Assembly: GCA_035547755.1 (NCBI GenBank)
Contig: DASZUG010000030.1
Coordinates: forward strand, 11,809 to 75,808
Length of the DNA stretch: 64,000 bases
From: Mesorhizobium_L sp035547755
GTDB taxonomy: Bacteria > Pseudomonadota > Alphaproteobacteria > Rhizobiales > Rhizobiaceae
Direction: 5' to 3'
Positions 16,850-27,741 of the stretch are shown one piece after another; position 1 is the stretch's first letter, and every line of letters starts with the position of its first letter. The notes beneath the pieces are model-generated. The model had not been told where the DNA came from, ran no database searches, and saw nothing but the letters and a program-made list of their open reading frames with translations. The position numbers and the translations under genes were made by a program.

Positions 16850-17986
16850 TCAGCCGGCCGTCTTCTCGCGCTGAGAGTCGGCCGTCGCGGCGCGACCTCC
16901 CTTTGACGAGGAAGCTGGATTCTCTTCGGTGGCGCGGCGCTTGCCCCGGCCGCCATATTGAACGGAGTTGAGCAGCACCGCGAAGACGATCACGGCGCCG
17001 GTGAAGACCATCTGCCAATAGGAGGACACGCCGATGATGACGAGGCCGTCCGACAGAAAGCCGATGACGAAGGCGCCGAGCAGCGTGCCTCTTATATTGC
17101 CGTATCCGCCGGTCAGCGCCGCCCCGCCGATGACGACGGTGGCGATGGCGGTCAGTTCGTAGGTCGTGCCCGCCGTCGGACCGGCCGATGTCAGTTCCGA
17201 TGTCAGGATCAGGCCGCCGATCGCGGCGCAGATTCCCGAAAGCACATAGACCGCGATCTGCACCCGCTTGACCGGCACGCCCGACAGTTCCGCGGCCCGC
17301 TCGTTGCCGCCGGAGGCATAGAGCCAGCGGCCGAATACCGTGCGGTTGAGGAGCAGGCTGCCGAGAATGGCGATGATGATCATGGCGATGACGCCGACGG
17401 GAATGCTGAACAGGCTGTTGAAGCCGAGCCAGTCGAAGCCGGTATTGCCGAGCTCGGGCTTGCCGTTGAGATTGTTGTAGGTCAGGCCGTTGGTGAGCAG
17501 CAGCGCGACGCCGCGCACGGCATAGAGCGTGCCGAGCGTCGCGACGAAGGGGGGCACCTTGAAGCGAGCGATGAGGACGCCGTTGATCAGGCCGACGAGC
17601 GCGCCGACCAGGCAGGCGACGACCGCCACCACCCAGACCGCCGGATAGAGGATGACGTCGAACATCGGCAGCGTCACGCCATGCATCAGCGCGCCGGCGA
17701 TGACGCCCGCAAGCCCCAGCGTCGAGCCGACCGACAGGTCGATGCCGCCATTCAGGATGACGAGCAGCATGCCCATGCCGAGAATGCCGAAGATCGCCAC
17801 ATGCGAGGCCATCGTCAGGAAATTGCTCGCCGAAAAGTAATATGGCGACAGGAAGGAGAAGACGACGACGATCACGATCAGCGCGAAGAAGGCGCGGCCT
17901 TCCAGCAGGATCTTGCCGATGCTGATGCGGCTCGTCCATCCGGCTTTCTCCGAACCGGCCGTGCTGTCTGGGCGCGCATGCATCAT
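16850..17986 (-). CDS. Polyol ABC transporter permease (EryF-like, RbsC family)
   Basis: A 378-residue inner-membrane protein with about nine hydrophobic segments. It carries the hallmarks GIDLSVGSTLGLAG, ERAAELSGVPV and TVVIGGAALTGGYGNIRGTLLGA. The N-terminal 35 residues are polar and the C-terminal 40 residues form a basic, Ser/Ala-rich tail beyond the last membrane segment, longer than usual. ATG 17986 has a GGAG site. It sits 21 bases downstream of the ATPase gene and forms the translocation pore of the importer. Confidence 0.9.
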   Translation of the reverse strand: MMHARPDSTAGSEKAGWTSRISIGKILLEGRAFFALIVIVVVFSFLSPYYFSASNFLTMASHVAIFGILGMGMLLVILNGGIDLSVGSTLGLAGVIAGALMHGVTLPMFDVILYPAVWVVAVVACLVGALVGLINGVLIARFKVPPFVATLGTLYAVRGVALLLTNGLTYNNLNGKPELGNTGFDWLGFNSLFSIPVGVIAMIIIAILGSLLLNRTVFGRWLYASGGNERAAELSGVPVKRVQIAVYVLSGICAAIGGLILTSELTSAGPTAGTTYELTAIATVVIGGAALTGGYGNIRGTLLGAFVIGFLSDGLVIIGVSSYWQMVFTGAVIVFAVLLNSVQYGGRGKRRATEENPASSSKGGRAATADSQREKTAG

Positions 17987-18007
17987 GTGGGCTCCGTTTC
18001 TGTCTTC

Positions 18008-19554
<1,547 letters not shown>

Positions 19555-19558
<4 letters not shown>

Positions 19559-20214
19559 TTTTCGACACTCAGCTTGACCGGGGTGACGAACCAGTTCTTC
19601 GGGTTGATCAGCAGGAAGGCGCCGACCACCGAGATCGTCTTGCCGGTGAGCTTGGAGGTATCGACCTTCGACAGAACCTCCTTCTTCAATTCATCGTTCA
19701 GGGCCGCGCCGGCATTCTGGTATTCGATCTGGTTCTTGAACTGCCCGAACTTGATCGTGCCGATGGCGTCCCTGAGGTCGGTTCCGTTGACCGCCGGGCC
19801 TGTCTGGACGCGGACCCGGATGCCGTCCGGCAGGTTCGGAATCTTGACGTCATAGACGCCGGACTCGCCCTTGCCGACGACGCCGGTGAACTTGACCGAC
19901 ATCTCCGGCCCCATCGTCGCATCCACGCCATACTGCTTCGCGGCGGCCGACTGGTCCTTCTGGATCGCCGCCGCCAGCGTCACGGCGTCCACGGCCCGCT
20001 TCTCGACCGCAGCCTGCACCTTGGGAAACTCTTCCTTCCCATAGGCCGCGGGCGAGAAGCCGGCCTTACGGGCGTCCTGGGAGGACCCGATCCTGACGAC
20101 GGTGGTGTCGAGCGCCATGGCGATCAGCAGGACGATGCACAGCCCGGCGATGATCACAGCGCCATACCGCGACTTGTGGGATGCCTTGCGCGCCGGGGCG
20201 GACGTCATCGTCAT
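19555..20214 (-). CDS. DUF2291 family protein, membrane-anchored
   Basis: About 219 residues with one N-terminal membrane segment (YGAVIIAGLCIVLLIAMAL) and a periplasmic DUF2291 domain (FGQFKNQIEYQNAGAAL, GKTISVVGAF). Unlike its paralogue at 7105-7764 it has no good lipobox, so it probably stays as a type II membrane protein. The start is uncertain: ATG 20214, ATG 20208 and GTG 20250 are all in frame, and none has a strong ribosome site. It is the first gene of the importer operon. Confidence 0.75.
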
Positions 20215-20250
20215 ATGCCTGATCCCGTTCTGCTTGATGCCGATCCGCAC

Positions 20251-20986
20251 GCTCGGTCCGGATCCTGGCCGCCAAACTCAGTCTGCCCGCCTCGCCCGCG
20301 ACTTGCCCGAAAGTCCCGTCCTCACCGGCGGCCTCCACCTTTGCGAGGGTGCGGCGTCTCCTCCGCCCAGCACCCAAGGATAAATCGGGCTTTATGTTAT
20401 CTTCATGTTATTTATTTCGTCAAGCAGGAGATGAATGCGCGGGCGATCTTTTGCATTTCCTGAGCGGTTCATATCCCGATAATCGCATCTCGATCGAGCC
20501 GCGCGCCCCGATCGCAGCATGCTCGAAAAATCGGCGCGTCCGCTGGCTTTCCGATCAACATCACCATCGACCTGCCGGCATGAACAGCGCGGAAAATCTT
20601 GCGAGACCAGCATATCGATTTGTTTTTATTATCAGATTCTTCATCAATCTGAAAATTTTCGCGCCCTGCGCCAACCGACAGCGGGACAAAGGGGGCCTTT
20701 CGGGCATCTACAGCAAAAGGCGGCGCTGCATCCGCAGCCAGCCTCATCCTCCCTCCTTTTTTCTCATCATGATATCTGAAAAGAATTTCGTAGTCTGCAA
20801 AAAAAATCATCGATCGCGTTATCATTATGGTATAACCTGAGCCCAGACTCGATCCGGCCGATCCTCAGGCCAAAGGGCGTGTTGCACGAATGACAGCGTG
20901 CGGACGCGTTCCGCAGGGGCGGAAAGGAGGAAAAGCGATGAGGCATGGAAGGCGTGGAGATTCTGCCATCGGAGCGGGAAGGCTTC
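20251..20986. other. Gene-free divergent control region between the importer operon and eryA
   Basis: About 735 bases with no convincing gene; the short frames here have no ribosome sites or recognisable products. It is more AT-rich than its surroundings, especially 20390-20840. Visible elements are a direct repeat ATGTTAT at 20394-20400 and 20405-20411, spaced 11 bases (one helical turn), and a run ATTATGGTATAACC at 20824-20837 that could hold a -10 box for eryA. This is where DeoR- and EryD-type regulators would be expected to act. The exact promoters are not evident. Confidence 0.5.
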
Positions 20987-22588
20987 ATGGCGGGCGCTGA
21001 CATCGTCATCGGCATCGATTCCGGCACGTCGGTGATCAAGGCGGTCGCCTTCGGCCTTTCCGGCCGACAGATCGCGACCGCCGCCGTGCCCAACCGTTAT
21101 GTCTCGGGCGCGGACGGCGCGGTCACGCAGCCGCTCGCGCAGACCTGGCTCGATTGCGCCGCCGCGCTGCGGAGCTTGGGCGACAAGGTGGAAAGCCTCG
21201 CCCAACGCACGGCGGCCATCGCCGTGACAGCGCAGGGCGACGGTACATGGCTCGTCGGGAAGGACAACGAGCCCGTGACCGACGCCTGGCTGTGGCTCGA
21301 CGCGCGCGCCGCCCCTACCGTCGAGAGACTTGCTGCGGGACCCTTGAGCCGCGCCCGCTTCGAGGCGACCGGCACCGGGCTGAACACCTGCCAGCAGGGC
21401 AGCCAGATCGCCCATATGGACCGCTATCTGCCCGACATTCTCGACCGCGCCGAGACGGCGCTGCATTGCAAGGACTGGCTCTATCTCAAACTGACGGGCG
21501 TTCGCGCCACCGACCCGTCCGAGGCGAGCTTCACCTTCGGCAATTTCCGCAACCGGCTCTATGACGAGACCGTCATCGAGGCGCTCGGGCTGACGCACCG
21601 GCGCGCGCTCCTGCCTCAGATCGTCGACGGCACGATGACGACCCACCCGCTCGGCGCCGAGGCGGCGGCCGAGACCGGGCTGCTCGCCGGCACGCCGGTC
21701 AGCCTCGGTTATGTCGACATGGTGATGACGGCGCTCGGCGCCGGCGTGTGCGGCGGCAGCGGCGACGTGGCCTGCTCGATCGTCGGCTCGACCGGGGTCC
21801 ATATGCGCGCAACGCCGGTCGGCAAGGTGCATCTCAACGACGCCGGCTCCGGCTATGTGATCGCGCTGCCCATCCCCAATCTCGTCACCCAGGTGCAGAC
21901 CAACATGGCGACGACGCTCAATATCGATTGGGTGCTCGGCCTCGCCGCCGATATCCTGCGCGAGGCGGGAAGCGATATCAGCCATCACGATCTGGTCGGC
22001 CGCATCGAAAGCTGGCTGGCCGCCAGCCTGCCCGGCCAGATCGTCTATCAGCCCTACATCTCCGAGGCCGGCGAACGCGGTCCTTTCGTCAATGCCAATG
22101 CGCGCGCCGGCTTCGTCGGGCTTTCCACCAGGCATCGTTATGCCGACTTGGTGCGGGCGGTGGTCGAGGGGCTGGGGCTCGCCATGCGCGATTGCTATCT
22201 GGCGATGGGCGAATTGCCCTCCGAACTCCGCCTTTCCGGCGGCGCGACGCGTTCGAAGGGGCTGCGCGGCATCCTGTCGGCCGCCGTCCATGCGCCGGTC
22301 CGCGTCTCGGCGCGCGAGGAGGCGGGAGCCGCCGGAGCCGCAATGATGGCGGCGGTCGCGATCGGCGTCTACCCGGACATGCATGCCTGCATCGACGAAT
22401 GGGTGACGCCTCTCCTCGGAGAGGCCGAGACGCCGGACCCCGCGCTGGTCGCGGCTTACGACGGCGTCTTCCCGGCCTTCACAGCCGCCCGAACGGGATT
22501 GCCGCCCGTCTGGGAGGCGCTCGCCTCAGCCAGGCATTCAAATTCCGGCCCGACCGAACCGACGACATCTCAAAGGAAGAAGGCATGA
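20987..22588 (+). CDS. eryA: Erythritol kinase
   Basis: A 533-residue FGGY kinase that phosphorylates erythritol to L-erythritol 4-phosphate. It matches what I recall of Brucella EryA through most of its length: IGIDSGTSVIKAVAF, AVTAQGDGTWLVGK, ATGTGLNTCQQGSQIAHMD, GYVDMVMTALGAGVCGG and YISEAGERGPFVNANARA. The ATG at 20987 has GGGAAGG upstream and gives the usual N-terminus; an in-frame ATG at 20945 would add 14 unlikely residues. It is the first gene of the plus-strand ery operon, and its TGA overlaps the eryB ATG. Confidence 0.93.
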   Translation: MAGADIVIGIDSGTSVIKAVAFGLSGRQIATAAVPNRYVSGADGAVTQPLAQTWLDCAAALRSLGDKVESLAQRTAAIAVTAQGDGTWLVGKDNEPVTDAWLWLDARAAPTVERLAAGPLSRARFEATGTGLNTCQQGSQIAHMDRYLPDILDRAETALHCKDWLYLKLTGVRATDPSEASFTFGNFRNRLYDETVIEALGLTHRRALLPQIVDGTMTTHPLGAEAAAETGLLAGTPVSLGYVDMVMTALGAGVCGGSGDVACSIVGSTGVHMRATPVGKVHLNDAGSGYVIALPIPNLVTQVQTNMATTLNIDWVLGLAADILREAGSDISHHDLVGRIESWLAASLPGQIVYQPYISEAGERGPFVNANARAGFVGLSTRHRYADLVRAVVEGLGLAMRDCYLAMGELPSELRLSGGATRSKGLRGILSAAVHAPVRVSAREEAGAAGAAMMAAVAIGVYPDMHACIDEWVTPLLGEAETPDPALVAAYDGVFPAFTAARTGLPPVWEALASARHSNSGPTEPTTSQRKKA

Positions 22589-24102
22589 GCAGCGAACCGG
22601 GGATGGTCGATCTCTTCGTCATCGGCGGAGGCATCAACGGTGCCGGCATCGCCCGCGACGCGGCCGGACGCGGGCTTTCCGTAGTGCTGTGCGAAAGGGA
22701 CGACCTTGCCGAGGGCACGTCGTCGCGCTCGGGCAAGCTCGTCCATGGCGGCCTGCGCTATCTCGAATATTACGAATTCCGGCTGGTGCGCGAAGCGCTG
22801 ATCGAGCGCGAAGTGTTGCTGAAGGCCGCCTCCCACATCATCTGGCCGATGCGCTTTGTGCTGCCGCACAGCCCGGAGGACCGCCCCGCCTGGCTGGTGC
22901 GGCTCGGCCTGTTCCTCTACGACCATCTCGGCGGCCGCAGGAAGCTGCCCGGCACGCGCACGCTCGATCTCGCCCGCGATCCGGAAGGCGCGCCGCTCCT
23001 CGACCGCTATACGCGCGGCTTCGAATATTCCGATTGCTGGGTGGACGACGCCCGTCTCGTCGTTCTGAACGCCGTCGGCGCGGCCGAAAAGGGCGCGGAA
23101 ATCCTCACCCGCTCGCCGGCGGTTTCGGCCCGGCGCGAGAACGGCGCCTGGACCATCGCCACCAAAAATTCCATGACCGGCGCAACCCGCACTTTTCGCG
23201 CGCGCTGCATCGTCAATGCGGCCGGCCCCTGGGTCTCGGACGTGATCGGCCGTGTCGCCGGATCGAACTCCACGCGCAATGTGAGGCTGGTGAAGGGCAG
23301 CCACATCATCGTGCCGAAATTCTGGCAGGGATCGAACGCCTATCTCGTCCAGAACCATGACAAGCGCGTCATCTTCATCAACCCCTATCAGGGCGATATG
23401 GCGCTGATCGGCACGACCGATATCGCCTATCAGGGCCGGGCGGAGGATGTGCACGCCGACGAAAGCGAGATCGAGTACCTGATCGCGGCGGTCAACCGCT
23501 ATTTCAAGGAAAAGCTCCGCCGGACCGACGTGCTCCACAGCTTCTCCGGCGTGCGGCCGCTCTTCGACGACGGCAAGGGCAATCCCTCGGCCGTGACGCG
23601 CGACTACGTCTTCGATCTCGACGAGACCGGCGGCGCACCGCTCCTCAACATATTCGGCGGCAAGATCACCACCTTCCGCGAACTGGCCGAACGCGGCCTC
23701 GATCGTCTGAAGCACATTTTTCCCGAGATGGGCGGCCGCTGGACGGAAAACGCGCCCCTGCCCGGCGGCGACATGCCGAACGCGGATTATGAAAGCTTCG
23801 CCAACAGCCTGCGCGACGCCTATCCCTGGATGCCGCGCGCGCTTCTCCACCATTACGGCCGGCTCTATGGCACGCGGACGAAGGATGTCGTCGGGCGAGC
23901 GGCCGGGCTCGACGGTCTTGGCCGGCATTTCGGCGGCCAATTTTACGAGGCGGAGGCGCGCTATCTCGTCGCCCATGAATGGGCGCAGAAGCCGGACGAC
24001 ATCCTGTTCCGGCGCACCAAGCATTATCTGCGTCTGAGCGACGCGGAGCGCGCCGCCTTCACTGCCTGGTTCAATGAGGCGCATCTCGCCGATGCCGCCT
24101 AG
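22585..24102 (+). CDS. eryB: L-erythritol-4-phosphate dehydrogenase (GlpD-like)
   Basis: A 505-residue FAD enzyme of the GlpD family. The FAD motif is FVIGGGINGAGIARDAAGRG, followed by GTSSRSGKLVHGGLRYLEYYEF. Later motifs are LVKGSHIIVPKFW and SFSGVRPLFDDG. In the erythritol pathway it oxidises L-erythritol 4-phosphate to L-3-tetrulose 4-phosphate (also called L-erythrulose 1-phosphate), donating electrons to the respiratory chain. It overlaps eryA by four bases (ATGA). A repeat-containing gap of 147 bases separates it from eryC. Confidence 0.9.
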   Translation: MSSEPGMVDLFVIGGGINGAGIARDAAGRGLSVVLCERDDLAEGTSSRSGKLVHGGLRYLEYYEFRLVREALIEREVLLKAASHIIWPMRFVLPHSPEDRPAWLVRLGLFLYDHLGGRRKLPGTRTLDLARDPEGAPLLDRYTRGFEYSDCWVDDARLVVLNAVGAAEKGAEILTRSPAVSARRENGAWTIATKNSMTGATRTFRARCIVNAAGPWVSDVIGRVAGSNSTRNVRLVKGSHIIVPKFWQGSNAYLVQNHDKRVIFINPYQGDMALIGTTDIAYQGRAEDVHADESEIEYLIAAVNRYFKEKLRRTDVLHSFSGVRPLFDDGKGNPSAVTRDYVFDLDETGGAPLLNIFGGKITTFRELAERGLDRLKHIFPEMGGRWTENAPLPGGDMPNADYESFANSLRDAYPWMPRALLHHYGRLYGTRTKDVVGRAAGLDGLGRHFGGQFYEAEARYLVAHEWAQKPDDILFRRTKHYLRLSDAERAAFTAWFNEAHLADAA

Positions 24103-24205
24103 AGCAATTCCAGCAAAAGTGCATAGCGGTTTTGCGTTCGGAATTGCGGAAAAACAAACTGATCGAGCATTCCTGTGGTTCGGAGAAAAACGGAATGTTC
24201 TAAGG
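24103..24205. repeat. Rhizobiales intergenic repeat (family C) between eryB and eryC
   Basis: It starts right after the eryB stop with AGAGCAATTCCAGCAAAAGT and continues through GCGGTTTTGCG and GGAATTGCGGAAAAACAAA. This is a recurrent intergenic sequence in Rhizobium and Mesorhizobium relatives. Imperfect inverted parts (CAATTCC with GGAATTG, CATTCC with GGAATG) can fold. Only one copy was seen in the window. It may tune read-through into eryC. Confidence 0.6.
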
Positions 24206-24249
24206 ACAACCGCCCGATCCGATCCGTTCACGCAATGAGCCGATTCTAG

Positions 24250-25182
24250 ATGCCTCTGACGCTTTCGCTCAATACCAACCCGCTGGTGAACCGCTTCGCC
24301 GACCCCGACGATCTGATCGACACGGTTGCGCATCAGCTTCGCATCCGCGACTTGCAGCTTACCCATGAATTCATCAATCCGGGCTGGCCCGCGCGGGTGA
24401 TCCGCCGGCTGACGCGCCAGATGGCAGCGGCGCTCGCCCGAACGGGCGTGAGGGTCACGAGCGGCATGACCGGCCCCTATGGCCGGCTCAACCATTTCGG
24501 CCATCCGGACCGCGACGTGCGCCGCTACTATGTGGACTGGTTCAAGACCTTCGCCGATATCACGGCCGATCTCGGGGGCTTTTCCGTCGGCACGCAATTC
24601 GCCATCTTCACCTACAAGGATTATGACGATCCCGCCCGGCGCGAGGAACTGACCAAAATCGCCATCGATTGCTGGGCGGAAGTGGCCGAGCACGCCAGGG
24701 CCGCCGGCCTCCGCTATGTCTTCTGGGAACCGATGAGCATCGGCCGCGAATTCGGCGAGACGATCGCCGAATGCATGAAGCTTCAGGAGCGCCTGAGCGC
24801 CGCCAATATGGCCGTTCCCATGTGGATGATGGCCGATATCGACCATGGCGACGTGACCAGCGCCAATCCGGACGATTACGATCCCTATGCCTGGGCGCGC
24901 GCTGTGCCGAAGGTCTCGCCGATCATCCATATCAAGCAGAGCCTGATGGACAAGGGCGGCCACCGGCCCTTCACCGCCGAATTCAACGCCAGGGGCCGCA
25001 TCCAGCCCGAACCGCTGCTTGCCGCCTTCGCCGAAGGCGGCGCGGCCAACAACGAGATCTGCCTCGAATTGAGCTTCAAGGAACGCGAACCGAACGACAG
25101 GCAGGTCATTCCGCAAATCGCGGAAAGCGTCGCCTTCTGGGCGCCCCATATCGACACGGGCGCCGGCAGCCTGCACATATGA
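24250..25182 (+). CDS. eryC: Tetrulose-4-phosphate racemase/isomerase (TIM-barrel)
   Basis: A 310-residue protein of the sugar-phosphate isomerase/epimerase (xylose-isomerase-like TIM barrel) type. Acidic and His residues likely to hold the metal lie in VFWEPMSIGREFGET, MADIDHGD, IIHIKQS and CLELSFKER. Brucella EryC was first called a dehydrogenase but was later shown to convert L-3-tetrulose 4-phosphate to the D form. There is no ribosome site of note before ATG 24250, which immediately follows a TAG. Its position after eryB and before eryD supports the name. The same enzyme could take L-erythrulose 1-phosphate made from apiose. Confidence 0.85.
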   Translation: MPLTLSLNTNPLVNRFADPDDLIDTVAHQLRIRDLQLTHEFINPGWPARVIRRLTRQMAAALARTGVRVTSGMTGPYGRLNHFGHPDRDVRRYYVDWFKTFADITADLGGFSVGTQFAIFTYKDYDDPARREELTKIAIDCWAEVAEHARAAGLRYVFWEPMSIGREFGETIAECMKLQERLSAANMAVPMWMMADIDHGDVTSANPDDYDPYAWARAVPKVSPIIHIKQSLMDKGGHRPFTAEFNARGRIQPEPLLAAFAEGGAANNEICLELSFKEREPNDRQVIPQIAESVAFWAPHIDTGAGSLHI

Positions 25183-25221
25183 GACGCCGTACCGAGGAAT
25201 TCCGTTGAGACGCCGCTATCG

Positions 25222-26193
25222 ATGAAACCCATGGCAAGAACCCCCGTCCCGGCGGATCCGGAAGAATCGCTCGCCGTCCGCGCCGCCTGGCTGCACTATG
25301 CCGGCGGACTGACACAAGCGGCGGTCGCCAAGCGGCTAGGGCTGCCCTCCGTCAAGACGCACCGGCTGATCGCGCGGGCCGTCGCGGACGGCGCGGTGAA
25401 GGTGTCGATCGACGGGGCGATCGTCGAATGCGCGGAGCTCGAATATGAACTCTGCCGGCGCTATGAACTCGATTTCTGCGAGGTGGCGCCCGATCTCGGC
25501 GAGGAAGGCATTCCGCTGCGCGCGCTCGGCATAGCCGGCGCGGCTTTCCTCAGGCGCGAAATCGAGCAGGGCGCGGACAAGCTGATCGGATTGGCGCATG
25601 GGCGCACGCTCGCCGCGGCGGTGCAGCAGATGCCGCGGATCGACGGCGCGGCCGTCCGCTTCGTCTCGCTGCTCGGCGGCTTGACGCGCAACTATGCCGC
25701 CAACCCGCATGACGTGATGCATCGCATTGCCGAAAAGACAGGCGCGCAAGCCTATGTCATGCCGGTTCCGTTCCTCGCCAATTCGGCCGAGGATAGGGAA
25801 GTTTTGCTCGCCCAGCGCGGCGTGAAGGAGGTTTTTGAACTCGCCCGCCGTTCCGAACTCAAGATCGCCGGCATCGGCACGGCCGACGTCAATGCCCAGC
25901 TTGTCGTCGTCGGCATGATCGAGCGGCGCGAAATCGCCGAAATCAAAGCGGCGGGCGGCATCGGCGAAATGCTGGGGCACTTTTTCGACGCAAAGGGTCG
26001 CGTCGTCGAGACGGCGTTCACCGCGCGCACGCTGGCCGTCGACCTCGACGGGCCGCCTTCGGGCAGGATCGTCGCCATCGCCGGCGGCAGGGAGAAGACC
26101 GAGGCGATTCGCGCCGTGCTGATGAGCGCACGGCTGAAGGGTCTCATCACGGACGAGGCGACCGCCCGTTCACTCTTGGAAGGATCGGCATGA
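25222..26193 (+). CDS. eryD: Erythritol operon regulator (SorC/DeoR-like sugar-binding family)
   Basis: A 323-residue regulator. The N-terminal helix-turn-helix contains YAGGLTQAAVAKRLGLPSVK, and a large SorC-type sugar-binding domain covers about residues 60-315 (GLAHGRTLAAAVQQMP, RFVSLLGGLTRN). In Brucella EryD represses the ery operon and is relieved by erythritol or its products. ATG 25222 and ATG 25231 are both possible starts and neither has a good ribosome site. Its stop overlaps the eryH start (ATGA). Confidence 0.88.
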   Translation: MKPMARTPVPADPEESLAVRAAWLHYAGGLTQAAVAKRLGLPSVKTHRLIARAVADGAVKVSIDGAIVECAELEYELCRRYELDFCEVAPDLGEEGIPLRALGIAGAAFLRREIEQGADKLIGLAHGRTLAAAVQQMPRIDGAAVRFVSLLGGLTRNYAANPHDVMHRIAEKTGAQAYVMPVPFLANSAEDREVLLAQRGVKEVFELARRSELKIAGIGTADVNAQLVVVGMIERREIAEIKAAGGIGEMLGHFFDAKGRVVETAFTARTLAVDLDGPPSGRIVAIAGGREKTEAIRAVLMSARLKGLITDEATARSLLEGSA

Positions 26194-26960
26194 CAAAGCC
26201 TGACATTTGGATCGGCACGAGCTGGAAGATGAACAAGATTCTGGCCGAGGCGCGAACCTTCGCCGAGGACCTGAAGGCCGCCGAGGGCGGGCGCGATCCG
26301 CGCATCCAGCGCTTCGTCATCCCTCCCTTTACGGCGGCGCGCGAGGTCAAGGCGATCCTCGCGGATACCTCCGTGAAAGTCGGCGCGCAGAACATGCATT
26401 GGGCGGATGAAGGCGCGTGGACAGGCGAAATCTCGCCTGTCATGCTCAGGGACTGCAATCTCGACATGGTCGAACTCGGCCATTCCGAGCGGCGCGAGCA
26501 TTTCGGCGAGACGGACGAGACGGTCGGCCTCAAGACGGAAGCAGCCGTCCGCCATGGCCTCATTCCGCTGATATGTATCGGCGAAACGCTTGCCGAACGC
26601 GAAAGCGGCCAGGCGCGGGAAGTGCTGGAGCGGCAGGTGCGCGGCGCGCTCGCCCGGCTCACAACGCCGGCGCGGAAAGCGGCCGAGATCCTGCTCGCCT
26701 ACGAGCCTGTCTGGGCGATCGGCGTCAACGGCATTCCGGCAAGCTCCGACTATGCGGACGCGCGCCAGAAGGAGATCGTCGCCGTCGCCGAAGATGTGTT
26801 GGGCAGGCGCGTTCCCTGCCTCTATGGAGGCTCGGTCAATCCGGGCAATTGCGAAGAGCTGATCGCCTGTCCCAATGTGGACGGGCTGTTCATCGGGCGC
26901 TCCGCCTGGGCCGTCGAAGGCTATCTCGACATCCTCGCCAGATGCGCCGCGATTATATGA
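26190..26960 (+). CDS. eryH: TpiA-like D-3-tetrulose-4-phosphate isomerase
   Basis: A 256-residue triosephosphate-isomerase-fold enzyme with catalytic residues in place: Lys in TSWKMNK (residue 13), His in LGHSERREHFGE (near 96) and Glu in LAYEPVWAIG (near 172). The loop-8 phosphate site is LYGGSVNPGN. In erythritol loci this paralogue of TpiA converts D-3-tetrulose 4-phosphate to D-erythrulose 4-phosphate. Overlap with eryD and an 11-base gap to eryI show that it belongs to the operon and is not the housekeeping glycolytic gene. Confidence 0.87.
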   Translation: MTKPDIWIGTSWKMNKILAEARTFAEDLKAAEGGRDPRIQRFVIPPFTAAREVKAILADTSVKVGAQNMHWADEGAWTGEISPVMLRDCNLDMVELGHSERREHFGETDETVGLKTEAAVRHGLIPLICIGETLAERESGQAREVLERQVRGALARLTTPARKAAEILLAYEPVWAIGVNGIPASSDYADARQKEIVAVAEDVLGRRVPCLYGGSVNPGNCEELIACPNVDGLFIGRSAWAVEGYLDILARCAAII

Positions 26961-26971
26961 AGGAGTAGATC

Positions 26972-27427
26972 ATGAAAATAGCCGTTGCAGGTGACAGCGC
27001 CGGAGAAGGCCTGGCCAGGATCCTCGCCGATCATCTCAAGGACAAGCACGATGTCTCGGAAGTGTCGCGCACCGAAGCGGGTCCCGATCCTTTTTATGCC
27101 AACCTCTCGGATCGCGTGGCGAATGATGTTCTCGCCGGCAAGTACGACCGCGCCATCCTGATCTGCGGGACCGGCATCGGCGTGAGCATATCGGCCAACA
27201 AGGTTCCCGGCATCCGCGCCGCGCTGACGCACGACACCTATTCGGCCGAGCGGGCCGCGTTGTCGAACAACGCCCAGATCATCACCATGGGCGCGCGCGT
27301 CATCGGGCCGGAACTGGCCAAATCGATCGCCGACGCTTTCCTGAAGGAGACGTTCGACCCGAAGGGCCGCTCCGCCGGCAACGTCGCGGCGATCGACGCG
27401 GTCGACGCCAAGTACAACGCCCGCTGA
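26972..27427 (+). CDS. eryI: RpiB-like D-erythrose-4-phosphate isomerase
   Basis: A 151-residue RpiB/LacAB-type isomerase. It begins MKIAVAGDSAGEGLA and has the active-site cysteine in ILICGTGIGVSISANKVPGIRAA. It carries SNNAQIITMGARVIG, the usual anion-binding stretch. A strong AAGGAG site precedes ATG 26972. As the last step of the erythritol pathway it makes D-erythrose 4-phosphate, which enters the pentose phosphate pathway. Confidence 0.88.
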   Translation: MKIAVAGDSAGEGLARILADHLKDKHDVSEVSRTEAGPDPFYANLSDRVANDVLAGKYDRAILICGTGIGVSISANKVPGIRAALTHDTYSAERAALSNNAQIITMGARVIGPELAKSIADAFLKETFDPKGRSAGNVAAIDAVDAKYNAR

Positions 27428-27561
27428 CGCGGTTGGAAGGGGAGGAGGCGGCCCAAATCGTCATATGCAAGGCCCCTGTTCTGTGCGGGGTTCGTGGTGC
27501 CTTGCGGAGAAAGCCCGCATGCTCCTAATACCAGCGGTTGCTATGTTCGATTCTTCTGCTG

Positions 27562-27670
27562 GGTGCGTCCTTCGAGGCCCGCTTCGCGGGCACCTCAGGA
27601 TGAGGACCGTTGGCGCAAGTCTCCCTCATCCTGAGGCGCTCGCCCACCGGGCGAGCCTCGAAAGACGCAC
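27562..27670. repeat. Dispersed palindromic repeat, copy 3 (family A)
   Basis: Arms at 27562-27609 and 27624-27670 carry the same TCCTTCGAGGC and CTCAGGATGAGG cores as the copies at 441 and 1361. It occupies the middle of the 314-base gap between eryI and dhaK and could form a stable hairpin ending the ery transcript. Elsewhere the gap shows nothing recognisable apart from the dhaK ribosome site. Confidence 0.78.
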
Positions 27671-27741
27671 TGTGGCGACGAAGGGTCAAAAACGGCAGAG
27701 GTTTTTGGTAAGTTTCCCGCGACGCTTGAAGGGAGGAGCCC

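Noticed and set aside
22570..25176. Long open frame of 868 codons on the minus strand opposite eryB and eryC
   Set aside because: It is antisense to well-recognised genes and has no family motifs or ribosome site. Long antisense frames are common in GC-rich DNA.
26190..26960. Housekeeping triosephosphate isomerase
   Set aside because: The overlap with eryD and coupling to eryI show an erythritol-pathway paralogue.
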